Below are positions 1 to 12,698 of a stretch of DNA of 64,000 nucleotides, one piece after another; the stretch's first letter is position 1; each line of letters starts with the position of its first letter. Origin of the DNA: Periplaneta americana (Eukaryota > Arthropoda > Insecta > Blattodea > Blattidae); the NCBI RefSeq assembly GCF_040183065.1, contig NC_091123.1, positions 8,253,001 through 8,317,000 of the forward strand. The letters run 5' to 3'. The position numbers and the translations under genes were made by a program. Under the pieces are notes generated by a model. The model did not search any database. It saw nothing but the letters and a program-made list of their open reading frames with translations, and was not told where the DNA came from.

Positions 1-1852
1 TAGTAAATGTATCTTCATCTTAGCTCCAGTGGTTTTCTCTTTACACGTGTCAGTAAAATGTGGTTGCTACTGGAAAAAAAGAGGCTGGCGCCTGAAATTT
101 TTGGAGTTTTATTTTGTCCCTGCTGAGAGTGGTAACTGTGATGAGATGTTTATTGTTTATGGTGATTGTGATGGCACGGTTATGATTATTGTTGTCGACA
201 ACAACGTTAGGTAATTAAGATGCTATACATCGTCATGAAATATCTTCTAATATCCATTAGAACGACAGGTTTTTTAATTATCCCTCATACTACCTTCATA
301 CTACAAAATATTAAGGCAATTGATATACCAAATTTATCCAGAAACGTTGGTAGATTTCAAACGCCAACCTGTGAAAATAATTACGTTACCGTACATCAAA
401 TTGTGCACTTCAGTTTTTGCAAGCAGTATTTCCCGCAGTTAAACTACCTATCGTGTTTTATCGTAAAATTAATCTCAACAGTAATATTCAGGTCAACTAC
501 GAACTTTACAGAACCACTATTGTAGGCCTAAATAAAATTATTTCATCTACTGAAAAAAAACAATAGTATCGTACCGGTAGTCATTTTTTATCTTCGTTAG
601 TATACATATTTACATTTCCCGCTACAGAATACACATACGTAAACACTTCATTACTATTTAATGTTTTTACAAGAACTGTCAAATTAAATTTCTACACCAC
701 TGATTAAAAAAAGGGCGCATCGTTATGATCAATTGATAATTATTAAAATTAAGAGTATACTTAGGCCTAGTCAACGTTAAGTTTCGTAAAAAATATATAC
801 ATAAGTTATATTATTCAATATTTTATTGTATATTGGTCTCTATGAAAACATAGAAATTCCAAACAGCAGATATAACCAAAATTTCCTTCGGTACATCGCA
901 AAAATGTAGCTTAATTGTGCAAACATAATACATAAGTATAGAGAAGAGTTGGGCACCTGATTAATTATAAGATGGAATGTAAACAAGTAATTCCAAGAAA
1001 ATGGAATCATAAACAACATCGCACTGTTTACGTCACATGTTGTCATCTGTCTGCATAACTCAAACAATAATGTTATTTTATAATAAACTACAAATAAACG
1101 TGTTACGATATCGGAAAAGAAACTATTACAGTTGACGCTAGTAGTATTAATTACGGCCGTTTAGTTGGAGGATTACAAGATACGATTCCAGTAAATCACA
1201 CTGCATGCATTGACATAAATATTTATATTATTATCATTTTAAACAGGCGTTACTTACTTCTTGCACACTAGCAGTAGGTAAAAAAAAAAGTGTTAATATC
1301 TTAGCTATTTTACAGAGTTCAAACAGGAGCACACATACACAAATATGCTTCGTTATACGAACACAATAACACTTACTTCCTCGCGCTCATAAACTCACAA
1401 AAACAAACTGCTACAAGACTAGTCACAGACTATTTACCGTAACTTTCTACTTTCGTCGGCTGCACAAGACCATGTCGTAACGCCATTACTACAGTCTGTA
1501 TGAAAAATTTGAGCATGCAAAACGCTTTCAGCGCACCATAATTACGAGCGGTTGTTTTCGAAACTATCTAAATACGTACAGGAATGTTGTAACACATGAA
1601 TACTTCAACAATGAAGAACAATAATTACTAATTAGATTCTAAGCGGAGTATAACACAAGGAGGCATTGAGTATAGTATGATTACTACTCACAAACAACAA
1701 TACCTGGACAAAACGTACAACACTTTGGTAATTTTTATATTAGGGTCATGAAAAATTTAGCTGTTTGGATTATCAATTTTTACAAAATATTCTGAATTTT
1801 GATTATGCATTAACCATTCACAATAAAACAGTATAAAAATCTTTGAAATTGT
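1..1852. other. AT-rich non-coding stretch
   Basis: I see no credible exon, RNA gene or recognisable mobile element here. The short open frames are low-complexity and resemble no protein family I know. Confidence 0.4.
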
Positions 1853-2003
1853 TGTAGTCAACTGTCCAAAGACAGGTCTGAACCTCACAAGTGATACCAC
1901 AAAGGTATCACTTACGAGTCAACTAGGCCAGGAGATAATGGGGTAAGGGTGGCCAGTTCCTTTCCCCCCCCTCCATTACATACATCACCGACTAGCTATA
2001 TAT
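1853..2003 (+). repeat. Dispersed repeat family X, copy 1
   Basis: This segment is repeated in reverse-complement orientation at about 24990-25130. Shared words include TCAACTGTCC, GGTCTGAACCTCACAAGTGA, CAGGAGATAATGGGGTA and GGCCAGTTCCTTTCC. The copies share most bases over about 150 bp. No tRNA-like head or open frame is visible, so it is a SINE- or MITE-like dispersed repeat of unknown class. Confidence 0.7.
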
Positions 2004-2776
2004 TAATTACACTATCACTGAAATTATGGAATTTAATTAAAATGTTTTGACACTTTTGTAGTGAAATATTAATTATTATTCAATTGCAATGAATTTGAGT
2101 TTTGAAAAGTAATGAATTTAATAAATATGTTTATACTTACAAGAATGAAGAAGTCTCTATAATTAAGAGAACTTTGTCTAATACCTATAGTGAGGAAATA
2201 CAACCCAGAACTACATTACAATTCCCAGCATACAAACATGAAATGTGCAAATTTTGTTCATTGATACCAATACCACTGTTTATAACATGAAAGGAGAACT
2301 TTTTTGTATTACTTTTAATGGTGATTTATGTGAAAATATATTTTACAGAGAAATCATAAAATAATCAGAAAATATATATTTTGCAGAAAAATTATGAAAA
2401 TCAGAAAACGTAACATGTACCGGTAATACATTTTTCTCTTTGAAAATTAAGTTAACTTTACCTTCGTAACTACTTGACATCATAGCTCACCTTACAGCAC
2501 AATAATCAATAACCACAATTTTAATTAAATACGCCTTTACTTTCAAATTTTTGTTCATTATCAGTTATTGTAACAAAGTAGGAGTTAAGTTACAATAAAT
2601 AAAAAAGAATACTGTATTGGTAATGAATTTTTAAATGTTACAAAAGATTATAACCATGAGATGGAATTGGTAATTGTAATTTGAAATAAAGTTAATATTA
2701 CTGGAAGGAGCAGGTATAGTTATATATAATTACCGATATAGTTATAGTTATAAATATCGCTACTGGTAGGATATTA
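2004..2776. other. AT-rich non-coding stretch
   Basis: No supported gene. It is very AT-rich, with only short spurious open frames. Confidence 0.4.
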
Positions 2777-3445
2777 CAGTAGAACCCCGATTATCCATCA
2801 CTCTATTAACCGATTGGCGGATTATCCGACTGTCTTTCTCTCGCTCTTTTTTTTTTTTGCTACAGAAACATATGAAGTAGATTCTATTGTACGTTATAGT
2901 AGTATAGGCCTATGTTTTTTTTCTATAATGTGTTATTACAAGCATTTACACTTACACAGTTTGGTGCACTGTTCGAGTTGCCGTACTCTATAACTTGTAT
3001 ATAAAATGTATTCCATGAATGTCAAAAGAAACGTGTTGTGCTAAGTATCGAACAAAATGCAAATAATTAAGTGGTTTGGGTCATCTCGCATCAGAATATG
3101 AGATTGATGTTACAACTGTGAGCAATTGAATAAAAATAAAAGATAAAGTGTATACAGTATGTAAATCTACAACATGAGACCTCTACTGTTTATATTTTTC
3201 CACTGACAGCCATTACAAGGAGTTTTGTTACCCATTAAAACTACGTCGTTGACAACCGAATTTAAATTAATGAACTTCTGACTCAGTACCAAGCGTGTTA
3301 AACACAAGACCACGGAGGAAATGACGAAAATTCAAGTGTTATTCACTTAATTTACGAAAATATTTTATGGTACAGATTGTCCGATTTTTTCGATTAATCG
3401 TTCCGGCAACCCCCTTCATTACCCTGGATAATAGAGGTTCTACTG
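2777..3445 (+). mobile_element. pogo/Tigger-like DNA transposon, deletion derivative
   Basis: The left end reads CAGTAGAACCCCGATTATCC and the right end, reverse-complemented, CAGTAGAACCTCTATTATCC. These are imperfect 20-bp inverted repeats of the pogo/Tigger type. A TA dinucleotide flanks both sides (2775-2776 and 3446-3447), as expected for Tc1/mariner-pogo insertion. The interior at about 3020-3170 keeps broken words of a CENP-B-type helix-turn-helix transposase N-terminus (SEYEIDVTTVSN near 3095). The 669-bp length and the missing catalytic region make it a non-autonomous remnant. A second partial copy lies at 63751-64000. Confidence 0.85.
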
Positions 3446-3447
3446 TA

Positions 3448-4058
3448 TATTTATGTTAAATGTTTTTATTATTTAATCCTACATTCTGGAGCAATAACTT
3501 TGATTAAAGTCTATGAAATGAATAAATGTCATATTCTCAGATAATAAAGGCTGTAAACAATATAAATATTGGTAATTTTGTAAATAAGTCGATTTAGAAA
3601 CATATTTTTATTTAAAATCAACCAATGTAGTATTCCATATTACAAAATACAAGATGAAATACTTAAGAATTACTACTGTTTTCTCATTTTTCATGTCTTA
3701 GTCGTCAAAAATTTCTGCTTAACTTCCTGCTGTTGTGTTCCTTATGTCATTGTTCTTATTGTAGTTATTAACAGGAGTAATAGGCAACCGTTTGATTTGC
3801 ATGGCCAAGATTAATGCTATGAAATTACCTAATGTTGTAGCCTCATTACATGGACATGAGTGGAATTTTCTAATATTCAAGTAAATGACAAAGTTAATAT
3901 GCATAAGACAATACAATAAAATAAGCACTCTCAGACACAAGTATCTAACATGCACAGTTTGTCTCAAGTCTGAATATTTGTTATATAAACTAACATTTTG
4001 TTGAACCAGATTTAGTAAATGATCAGGTATTTAAGAAAATTTGAATTATGTTAAAATC
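3448..4058. other. Non-coding stretch
   Basis: No supported feature. The minus-strand 82-aa open frame at 3719-3967 has no recognisable domain and no exon-like flanks. Confidence 0.35.
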
Positions 4059-4103
<45 letters not shown>

Positions 4104-4115
4104 GATAATAATAAT
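4059..4115. repeat. (ATA)n microsatellite
   Basis: About 14 uninterrupted trinucleotide units, followed by a short imperfect run. Confidence 0.95.
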
Positions 4116-4329
4116 GTGTTTGTTTGGTTTTTCTAGTATTGTAGATTTGTATGATGGGTGAAGAGGTGGTCCATTGCAACAACCCTCTACGTGGAAGACC
4201 CAGTGATTTATGTTCGAGCATTTATTTCCCTAGTCTCTGAAGAAGGCGACCAACTAACATCAGATAGAGCAAAGTTCCATGCTCTATGCAGACTTCGATT
4301 TAGTTCTGGATTTACATATAGGCTACGGT

Positions 4330-4600
4330 ATGTCTGGAAGTTTATTATTATTATTTTGGAGAACGTAATATATATCTTTTTACGTGTTAAATTTTATGTT
4401 ACCTTGTTAACATGTTTCGGCCTGCTACTGGCCATCATCAGAACTGGTTGTTGCTGGTCTTGGTGCCTTTTTCCTGTGGGGGTGTGTTTATGTAGTGTAA
4501 TGTGGAGTCAAAAAGTGTGTGTGTTCTGAAATTGAGTTGTGTGTTGAGAATTTCATTTAGATGTGTTTTTGTATATTTCGTGTAATCAAGATTTATTATT
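4330..4600 (-). repeat. Retroelement-like fragment with hammerhead-like core motif
   Basis: On the minus strand at about 4443-4405 the sequence reads CTGATGA, then a GGCC/GGCC stem with a 7-nt loop, then GAAAC. That order resembles the conserved core of hammerhead ribozymes found in Penelope-like elements, although one extra U follows CTGATGA. The flanks look like a dispersed element; no open frame supports a particular family. Family assignment is an inference. Confidence 0.35.
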
Positions 4601-4795
4601 ATTATTATTATTATTACAAAGAAGAAAGAAATCAGCTGACAAATTGACAATATATAGCTTTAAATTTATTGTAATCATTATCAATAACCAATAGTAACAA
4701 AATGACATATCACATGGAATATTAATCACATCTGACTTGCATAGTTTCCCCCCTCCTCCTCTTTCTCTATGCTCCAAGACTGCAACTTACTCCAC

Positions 4796-4834
<39 letters not shown>
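4796..4834. repeat. (AAT)n microsatellite
   Basis: About 13 clean trinucleotide units. Confidence 0.95.
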
Positions 4835-5159
4835 TAATATAGTGACTAGAGTGCTGGACATATAACCCTGTGAAATTGACTGCAATTTTCAGTTCTGATT
4901 TCATTAAATGTGTCACGCTCCTGTTTAAAACATGTGTCTACTTAGCTACTCTCCATAAGAGAAAACACTGTCTGTATGGACATTACTGCCTAACATGCTT
5001 AGAACAAAACTCACCTGTCTTTCCAAATTTGTAACGAACGTCACTGTTCGTTAACAGAAAACCACAATTTAGAGTTAGTGTGTACTCAATGTTGGTTGCT
5101 TAACGGTTGTCAGCCCACTTTGAGGTCTGTGGATGTAGAGGGAAAAATTGGATCAGTGT

Positions 5160-5300
5160 CTGGTAAAGTTCCCAGGTAGCTCAGTTCGTAGAGCATTGGT
5201 ATGTTTAACCAAGGTCCCGGGTTCAATACCAGATCCCGGAACAATTTTTCCCTCGAAATTATTCAAATCAACTTTACAGGGAGTTAAAGCTGAAAGCTTG
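5160..5300 (+). mobile_element. tRNA-derived SINE (family D)
   Basis: A tRNA-like head carries an A-box-like GTAGCTCAGTTCGTAGAGCA and a B-box-like GGGTTCAATACC at the usual spacing (about 5175-5230). An unrelated body follows (TTTTTCCCTCGAAATTATTC). The cloverleaf is imperfect and the 3' part is not a tRNA, so this is a SINE and not a tRNA gene. Confidence 0.65.
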
Positions 5301-5399
5301 ATTTGCACCATGCTTAATGAGTTAACCATTTCTAAATGGAGTACAGCATTTTTAGTTACATTATGGGTTAAGTGTTACATGAGTAGGCCTACACCATAG

Positions 5400-6960
5400 A
5401 TTACAGCACTTATTATAAAAGTGACCGGGGATTCATCAAATCCAAGTAATTGTGCGTGAAAATTTTATGCTGTGTTCGTAATTGTTATTGTGAGTATTGT
5501 AGGATTCGAAATCAAATTTTGATTTTGATTCCCCCCCCCCCCCCATTTCTGTCTTTATATTTCCCGCTTTTAAATTTAATAAAACAGAACTTTCTCGTTA
5601 ATTACTTCCTCATTCCATAAGCTTCTTCTCGAGACAACAATGTGCTTGATAGTTGGAACAATTCACACATCAATATGACGTCAATGAGTCGTTCGGAATT
5701 GTAATGAATAATATATTACAGAGAATTGGATTAATTTAGAAATGAATACCACAATTAAGTACTTCAGAATTAGACTATGTTAAATTAACTATTTCTGTCG
5801 TTATACTCCACACATTTCTTAATCACTCCTGTTTGTGTGCGAATAATAATCTTTTATTAAATTAAAATGAAGCTGGATATTTCCATTTAAGTTTTGCATT
5901 TAGGTTAAAATATGAATTCATTATGTCACATTCCTTTGTTTCCTCTTTATGCTTTATCATGGCTGGCTGGATTCGAGACTACTTTGTTTTAAACATATAA
6001 TTTCAGGCATCCAACCCTACAGTAATTAATGACCACCATATTAACAAAATTGACCATATTTAAAAAATGTTAAGGGTATAAACGTTGTATGTTAAAATAT
6101 TTACGTACATTACTGTGCTAGGAAACAAGTAGGAAAACTGGCCATTAAACCAACGATGAAATTTCTGAACCGTAGTATGTTTTATATGTAATTAAAAATA
6201 AACAATCCAATTTATACACAAATAACTTCAAAATATAAACCAGTAACTTTATTTGTTATTTATTACAATACTGTCTACATTTTCCTCGTTCTATATTATT
6301 CACGCTATGTATAATATCCAACTTTGGTTTCTTTATTATTCAATATCTTCATTCTTGTGATGCACTATTTTCAACAGATATGGATAGAAAGATACAGGCA
6401 AAAAGACAAAAGACAATCATCTGTTATCAGAGTCACAACTAAATCACACATCAGCACTGAAAAATCTTTCAGACGTAGAGAACAATCTTACACATTAGAG
6501 ATGGGATGATTATAGAATTTCAGGCATCTGTCAAGTATTTAATACTCTGTATCAATACACAACTTGAAGATATAATACTTAATAATACTTCTTAAATAAC
6601 CCTTCAGTGAATATGGTAGAAACAAGTCAAAATATGAACTGGAAGGGATGATTTAAAACAGAATTAAAACGAAATGCAATCCATTTAGAAAAGCGGTTCT
6701 TGTATAGGTTTACATATAGTTAACACTGAGTTTTGGTATGTTTGAGGGGAGAAGAAAATGTAAACAAGATTAAAATCAAAGCAGTCTATGAATGGGAGAA
6801 AAACGGACACAAAACAAATAGGGAATAATAAATTCAATATAAGACTCAAAACAAGATTGACACACTATTTCTTCCATGAATACATTTGATCAAAATTCTG
6901 TCTCTTGGTTATTATAATTTATATAAGTAACAATATACGATATTCCAAACAATTATGCAC

Positions 6961-6991
<31 letters not shown>

Positions 6992-7896
6992 GATATATAC
7001 TGTATAAGTTTGTAGTGAAATATTTTGTATGTTTTCAGAATATGAATGAGATAAATTTAGTAAAATTCAAAATTTAAATACACAAAATTATTTAAATTAG
7101 ATACATGTATCTCTAAGGACATTGAAACAATAGACTCAGAATGAAATTCCTTCCAGCAAAGGAATTTAGGGTTCAGTGAAGTGGACCAAGTCCATAAGAC
7201 CTCAATTTGAGAAGAATGAGTGACTACAAATCTTTAGTATTTTTGAGAACATATGTAAGTTTGGGAGAATCATTGAAAGTAAAGACTTGGTTCTCTTCTA
7301 CACTGAAATTTCAGAACTCCTTTCCTTATGGTCGACAGGTCTCAAGTCTTGTGATGCAGTATGAGTGACGTGAGATGCTGAAATATAGTATGAGAATGTT
7401 TGTGGTCATATACAATACGGAGTATGCAACAGATTAGATGAGAACTGTCGTGTTCCTTAGCAGTAGGCCACTAAGCTCCCAAAGCTAACCTAGCCTAACC
7501 TGAACTACGAAAAGTAATATACTTGCAGCAAAACCAATTATTTAAACGTTTAAATACAGTCCCTGAACATAACTACGAAAATGCTTACCAGTATACACGT
7601 TTATTTTGTGATACAAAATAGCATGCATTGTTATTTCATGATGCAAAAAGAAACAAAAAATATGACACAAGTAACAGTCGACCAAAAGGAAAAGGAAGCT
7701 ATTATTATAATAGTCATCAACATCCCATCCCTATTGTTTATTCATTTTGTTACATTACATACAAAGGGGATAAGTTCAAAGATATGATATCGAGTTTGGA
7801 AGGGTTGAACATGTAGAAATAGCTGCCTCTTGCTATATGACAGTACAATACACTTGGAGATCTATGAAGCCAACTGAACATAACAGAACAGCACCT
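5400..7896. other. Non-coding stretch downstream of lin-7
   Basis: No gene is supported. It contains a poly-C run at about 5531-5544, a (CA)n run at about 6968-6991, and candidate polyadenylation signals for the minus-strand lin-7 gene (TTTATT at 7737-7742, read as AATAAA on the minus strand). The last few hundred bases are therefore probably lin-7 3' UTR. Confidence 0.4.
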
Positions 7897-8694
7897 CTAC
7901 TGAAACTGCCTCCTTCTTGCAGCCCGCTGCTTGTCAAACCTCATCTCCATCTCCTCCAGCACTTTGGGTGTGTAACGTACTACCAGCTTTACAGATCCCT
8001 GTGCCTGCTTCAGTAACTCCACTGCCTTCTCGTGGTTCTCACCCTCCACAGACTGCCGAGAAAAAAAAGAAAGCATACTCAAGCTTAAAAGAATGTTTAC
8101 TTTGCTAATAACAGACATCGGATTAAACCTAAGAACTGCCAAATAACTGACACTAAGTTAAAGATCTGAAAAATTGCTTTACATTTACAATACATATAGT
8201 GTTTTTCTGGGTATAAGACATAGGAATTTAACACTGCCATAAGGAACCTATGTATAAAAACAATGAAATAACATAATCAGTGGACATTGTTCGGAAGGGT
8301 CTACTGGAGAATACAATACCGAACTTTACGTTTTTTGGTAAACTGAGAGTTTTCGGAAGACTGAGAATCAGTGACAGGTTAGGTTAGGTTAGGTTAGTTG
8401 AGGTTTTGGTATGCCTTGCAAATATAATTATTATATTACGCCATCGCCACCATCTCTGTTTCATCGGTAGGGTGTAACATGGCTGTAGCGTGTTCTTCAG
8501 TAATCCCATTAAAAATTATCAGGCTTTGACAAATTGTAAAACAAGAGAACATCTGGCTTTGTCAAAGCCTGCTAATTTCTAAACATCACCCATTGATTAT
8601 GTTATTTCTTCGTTGTTTTTATACATAGATTTCTTATGGTAATGGTAAATCCCTATGTCCTATACTACCCAGAAAAAACCAAACGGTAGGTCCC

Positions 8695-8740
<46 letters not shown>

Positions 8741-10654
8741 GCCAGACTGAGTAGGAGATGAATAAACTCACAGTAGGCCTAGGTTTAATTTATCCTTCAG
8801 TATCAGTCCCAATTCCCTGAACATATAAGTAAACATAATAGCCTAATGCAAACAGAAACATAAGAAAGAAAATTTGAGCATGCAGAAAGAAAAACGTATA
8901 CACAAGAAAAACAAATTTCTTTACATAGCCTACAGTTGCCAAGTAACACATTTCACTTAGAATCTGTCATGAAGTGTGGGAACTAATTCTGATATTGCAA
9001 GCAGGTTCTGCAGTGTTGTTCAACACAATTTATGTAAAAATCGCTAAACTCAAGAATACAGATAAGCAAACTGTACATTCTAGCATTAGTGACTATGCTG
9101 TGTCGAGCCTCGGATGAAAGGAGAGAAAAAACAAGTAAAGATTAGTAAAGAATATACTCTATGCAACGTAGTCCGAAAAATTATCCCTGGGCCAAAGACT
9201 TCGGCTTGCTTAATAGACTGTTGCAAAATATAAAGTTGAAATGAGTAACATGTCTGATCAGTGAATAGACGAGCATTTTCGCTGGACCAAAAGTTGTACT
9301 CTCCCTTGCATAAAAAAAAAAAGACAGCGAATGAATGGCAAATGTTTTCCCTGGAATGATTGCTTCACGAACTTCTCTGTACAGTTGGCCTTCATTTCTC
9401 GGAACATTACGGCATGGTTTTTAGCTACTTATACCTGTATTCTGGAGTCATTCCACAACAATGGCTCCTATATTTTCATGTTATTGCTATAGCTCACGTA
9501 GTTACTGAGACAGAACACTATTTATCCCACAGTTTTTGTAAACTCCCATTTTAAGGATATTTACAGTTCTAAATCTTTTAATTAAGAAATAATGTCATTA
9601 TTGGATAATAACTACTTTGAAAATCACATTTAACTTAGGTAAATTTTATCAGTATTCTTAACATTTACACTTTGTTTAGTCCCACTACTTATTTTTGATA
9701 CTTCAAAAAAGTGAAATTATTGTCTCATTTTAAATTCCCATGACCATAAATAAAAATACAATCATATATGACCACAACAATTTTCATATTATTAGATTAT
9801 ATTATGCGAAGTGACATGATTTGTCAGTTCCTAGCAGTGAAAAAAGTGGTAGGCTATATTGGATTATGGTGTTAAAGAAATGATAAGCGAAGCGATAAGT
9901 TATTGGCCACTTGCCGGCCCATGTAAAACAACATCATTTTTTAACCCTCCTAAAGACTCACCACACCGTTTACAGAGAGTAACTGATCGCCCCTCTTCAA
10001 GCCCCCGTGTCGGTCCGCCACTCCTCCTGGAATTATGCGAGATATGTAGATGGGCGAGTTCTGCTCCTTGCCGCCCATCACATTGAAGCCCAGGCCCTCT
10101 TCGGTCTTCGGAAGCTCTACCACCCTAGGATGTGCGTGTCCTTCACTTGCCGCAAACGCAGCAACTGTCGCTTTGGCTGTGGCTGAGGCCCGTATATCCT
10201 GAGACCCTTGGATGTCCACTGTCTCATAAACATGTTCGTAAACTTCACGCACTGCGTTAAGAAAATCACTCTGCAGAACCTTCTGGAGAGCGGCCAACTT
10301 TGTAGCTGGTACTTCCCCACCTACATATCAGAGTTAAAAATAATTTAGCGCAATGTTGGGTGAGAGGTCACTGTTGAAAATTAGGCTACATTGTGAGGTT
10401 AAACTTCCATCAATACGGAATTCATATATAAACTACTTCATATCAAATATAGTTACATCTCACATTAATACTCAAAACAACTTACTCTTTTGCAATTTCT
10501 CCAGTAATTCGATTGCTCTCTTAACATCTGTTGAGATAAAATCAGCATTATTATTTTTGTGAAGAAATATGACAGTTACGTAGTAACAAATTCATGCGTA
10601 TGGGTATATACGATTACCTCTAGCCAAGGTTAATGGTTCACCAACAGCTGCCAT
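7897..10654 (-). CDS. lin-7: Protein lin-7 homolog (Veli/MALS), L27-PDZ scaffold, four exons
   Basis: Exons on the minus strand are 10654-10618, 10527-10486, 10320-9962 and 8052-7897. All three introns are GT-AG and the phases agree (12 codons + 1 base; 2 + 39 + 1; 2 + 357; 156 with stop). The joined frame gives 197 aa, the usual Lin-7 length. The N-terminus [20 protein letters not shown] and the following helix form the L27 domain (about residues 10-65). The PDZ domain (about 92-175) has the ligand-binding [11 protein letters not shown] loop and [10 protein letters not shown]. The C-terminus ends in a basic RRRQFQ tail. Lin-7 proteins bind CASK/Lin-2 or MPP proteins through L27 and place receptors and channels at junctions and synapses through PDZ; that role is family knowledge. 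The start is the first ATG, in context GAGACAATGG. Intron 3 (1.9 kb) holds a TTAGG run and a TA microsatellite. Confidence 0.96.
8376..8396 (+). repeat. Short TTAGG telomere-like run in lin-7 intron
   Basis: Four head-to-tail GGTTA units, identical to the ancestral insect telomere repeat. It is too short to prove a telomeric origin; a similar degenerate CCTAA-rich patch lies at about 7485-7505. Confidence 0.6.
8694..8740. repeat. (CT)n(TA)n compound microsatellite
   Basis: A short CT run passes directly into about 20 TA units with one break. Confidence 0.95.
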
Positions 10655-11425
10655 TGTCTCACAGTTACGTGTAAATGTTTCTGGGTCTTTTAGCGAAGTA
10701 ATGAAGTTTAATAAATTAATTAATGCACAATTCTTACGCCCAACCCCATGAACTTCTATTGTTTATATTACGCTTTCCATAGTTAACATTAGATGGCAGC
10801 ACCATTCGACGAATGACTGGTATGACACATTAAAGAGACCCATTGTGGTGAAGGAGATTGAGCGCTCCCTCTACCTCTGATTAATGAATCGTCAAGTATT
10901 ATGAACAAATGAAAATTTTAATAATGTAACAAATGACTGACTGAACAATACCACGTCTGCCATGCATTAGAATAATATGAAAAGGAAGTAGAATAAAACT
11001 AAATGTAAAGAAGGAAGTAGCTAAAGAGCCACCAAAAGAACAGAAGCAGAAGAAAAGATAAAGAAAGAAACGAACTAAACACCATTTTTTATTTAAAAAA
11101 CGTCAAAATATTCGTTATCAGTAAAATTACTAGCACTAAAAAATTTCAGATAGTTAAAAAAAAGAAACTGTTTAAATAAGAAATGCGTAGGTATAGAATA
11201 TAAAGTACCGGTACAGTAAATAGACTAGGCTTTGAACAATTTACAACACTGCGAAACTAGTCAGCAAGGTAATTTCTTACAAATTAACACAGTAAAGAAG
11301 TTGAAGCGTTAAAAAGTGATAAAGTAGTATGTATTAATAAATTTCATATAAAAGAGAGAGAAAAACTTGCCTTCTAAGTTTATTTTTTTTTTAATATTGA
11401 TTTAGGATATAGGTCCCTGATAGAA
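10655..11425. other. lin-7 upstream region
   Basis: This is the 5' flank of the minus-strand lin-7 gene. A TTAGATGGCAGCACC word lies at about 10790-10804, resembling the AGATGGC core common in arthropod promoters and insulators. No TATA box in a convincing position and no other gene were seen. Confidence 0.35.
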
Positions 11426-11665
11426 ATATTATTTTTAATATCAATTGTTTTTAGTTGGTTATTTAGCAACACTGTACCAACTCCTAAGTTAGAGTTGATC
11501 GAATTGGTAAGCATAATAGTGAGATGAAATTTGGCAAGATGAGGCAATGGGATTATTCGGCATTCGCCTTATAATCAACCCAAGCTGGAATTGAACCCAC
11601 ATCCTAGAGCAACCTTGGATTAGCAGACAAGTCAACTACTACTTGAGCTATACTGGTGGCCAGGT
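11426..11665 (-). mobile_element. tRNA-derived SINE (family G)
   Basis: Read on the minus strand, the head has an A-box-like TATAGCTCAAGTAGTAG and a B-box-like GTGGGTTCAATTCC. It is followed by a body with AAGGCGAATGCCGAATAATC and CTCATCTTGCCAAAT. The body matches the 3' piece at 15178-15262. I recognise this as a cockroach/termite-type SINE; it is moderately decayed. Confidence 0.7.
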
Positions 11666-11829
11666 ATTTTGTTAAAATGAGAGCATTGACTTTCCATCTT
11701 GGCCTGGGTTCAAGTCCTAGAGAGTTGATCTCTCTAGGACTGTGGACTCTAAATTTGTGGTGGAGAAAATAGGTGTGGGAACATTCTCCATTATGGGCAG
11801 CTCTGATGCAAAGTAAATCCACTATCACA

Positions 11830-12690
11830 AGTGTACCATAAATGAATTAGGAAGTAATCTGTAATTTTGACATATTATTTCTAGACATATGCTTTGGCCA
11901 ATGATGTTAATATGAATGTAAATATACCATTAAAAATGTATCGTCTTTAACAGAAAGATAGAAAGAATTGTTTAATCCCATCCCATAAAATTTAATTGTT
12001 CCTGTTCCTCCCAGGCTCCTTCCAGTAAAAAATAAAAGATTTATTATTAAATACCGATAGGTAATTATTTCTAGTCCTTAACTGTCACTCATGTGTAGCG
12101 TTTCTGACCACAAATCTAGCTGACATAGGTTCGATTTCCAGTATGAAAAAGAATATTTATCTTCGTTCCAAATGTACTGAGTATACCCTTTGTCTTTTAC
12201 GTATTCAAGGACTGAAAGAATGGAGCACAGCTTGTAGCTTTAATATTTTCAAAATTATGAAGACACTCTGCATACAAAAGTTACAAGAGGGGCGAAAAAA
12301 AAAAAGGAATATTTTGAACATGTTTTCAAAATCTCTCTTTTTCATTTATGAAGGTTGTGTCAAAGTCTCTTTTTAATTGGTATTCTTTTTTTTTTTTTTT
12401 TTTTTTTTTTCAGGCCTCAAAATGTACAAAATATAAAAACATTTTTATAAATTAGTAAGAAAGTGCATTGATGGCTTAGAAAATGGATATGCACAATTGA
12501 AATTAAACTAGCTTATATTATTAATATAGAAAGAAATAAAAGCCATTAAAAACCATTTAACAATTATTCTAATTGTGTCACTGTTGTTGTCAGTTCACTG
12601 TCAAACAATGGCTTACAAATTGTTTAATGTTTTCAGCAACACTGTTCGGTCAGTCTGTTGTATCTCATCCCTAATTTTATTCGTTTTAAC
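11830..12690. other. Non-coding stretch
   Basis: No supported gene. It contains a poly-T run of 26 at 12385-12410. Confidence 0.35.
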
Positions 12691-12698
12691 TCTTCCAG

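Noticed and set aside
4158-4529. 123-aa plus-strand frame as an exon
   Set aside because: It runs through repeat-like sequence including the hammerhead-like motif and has no recognisable domain.
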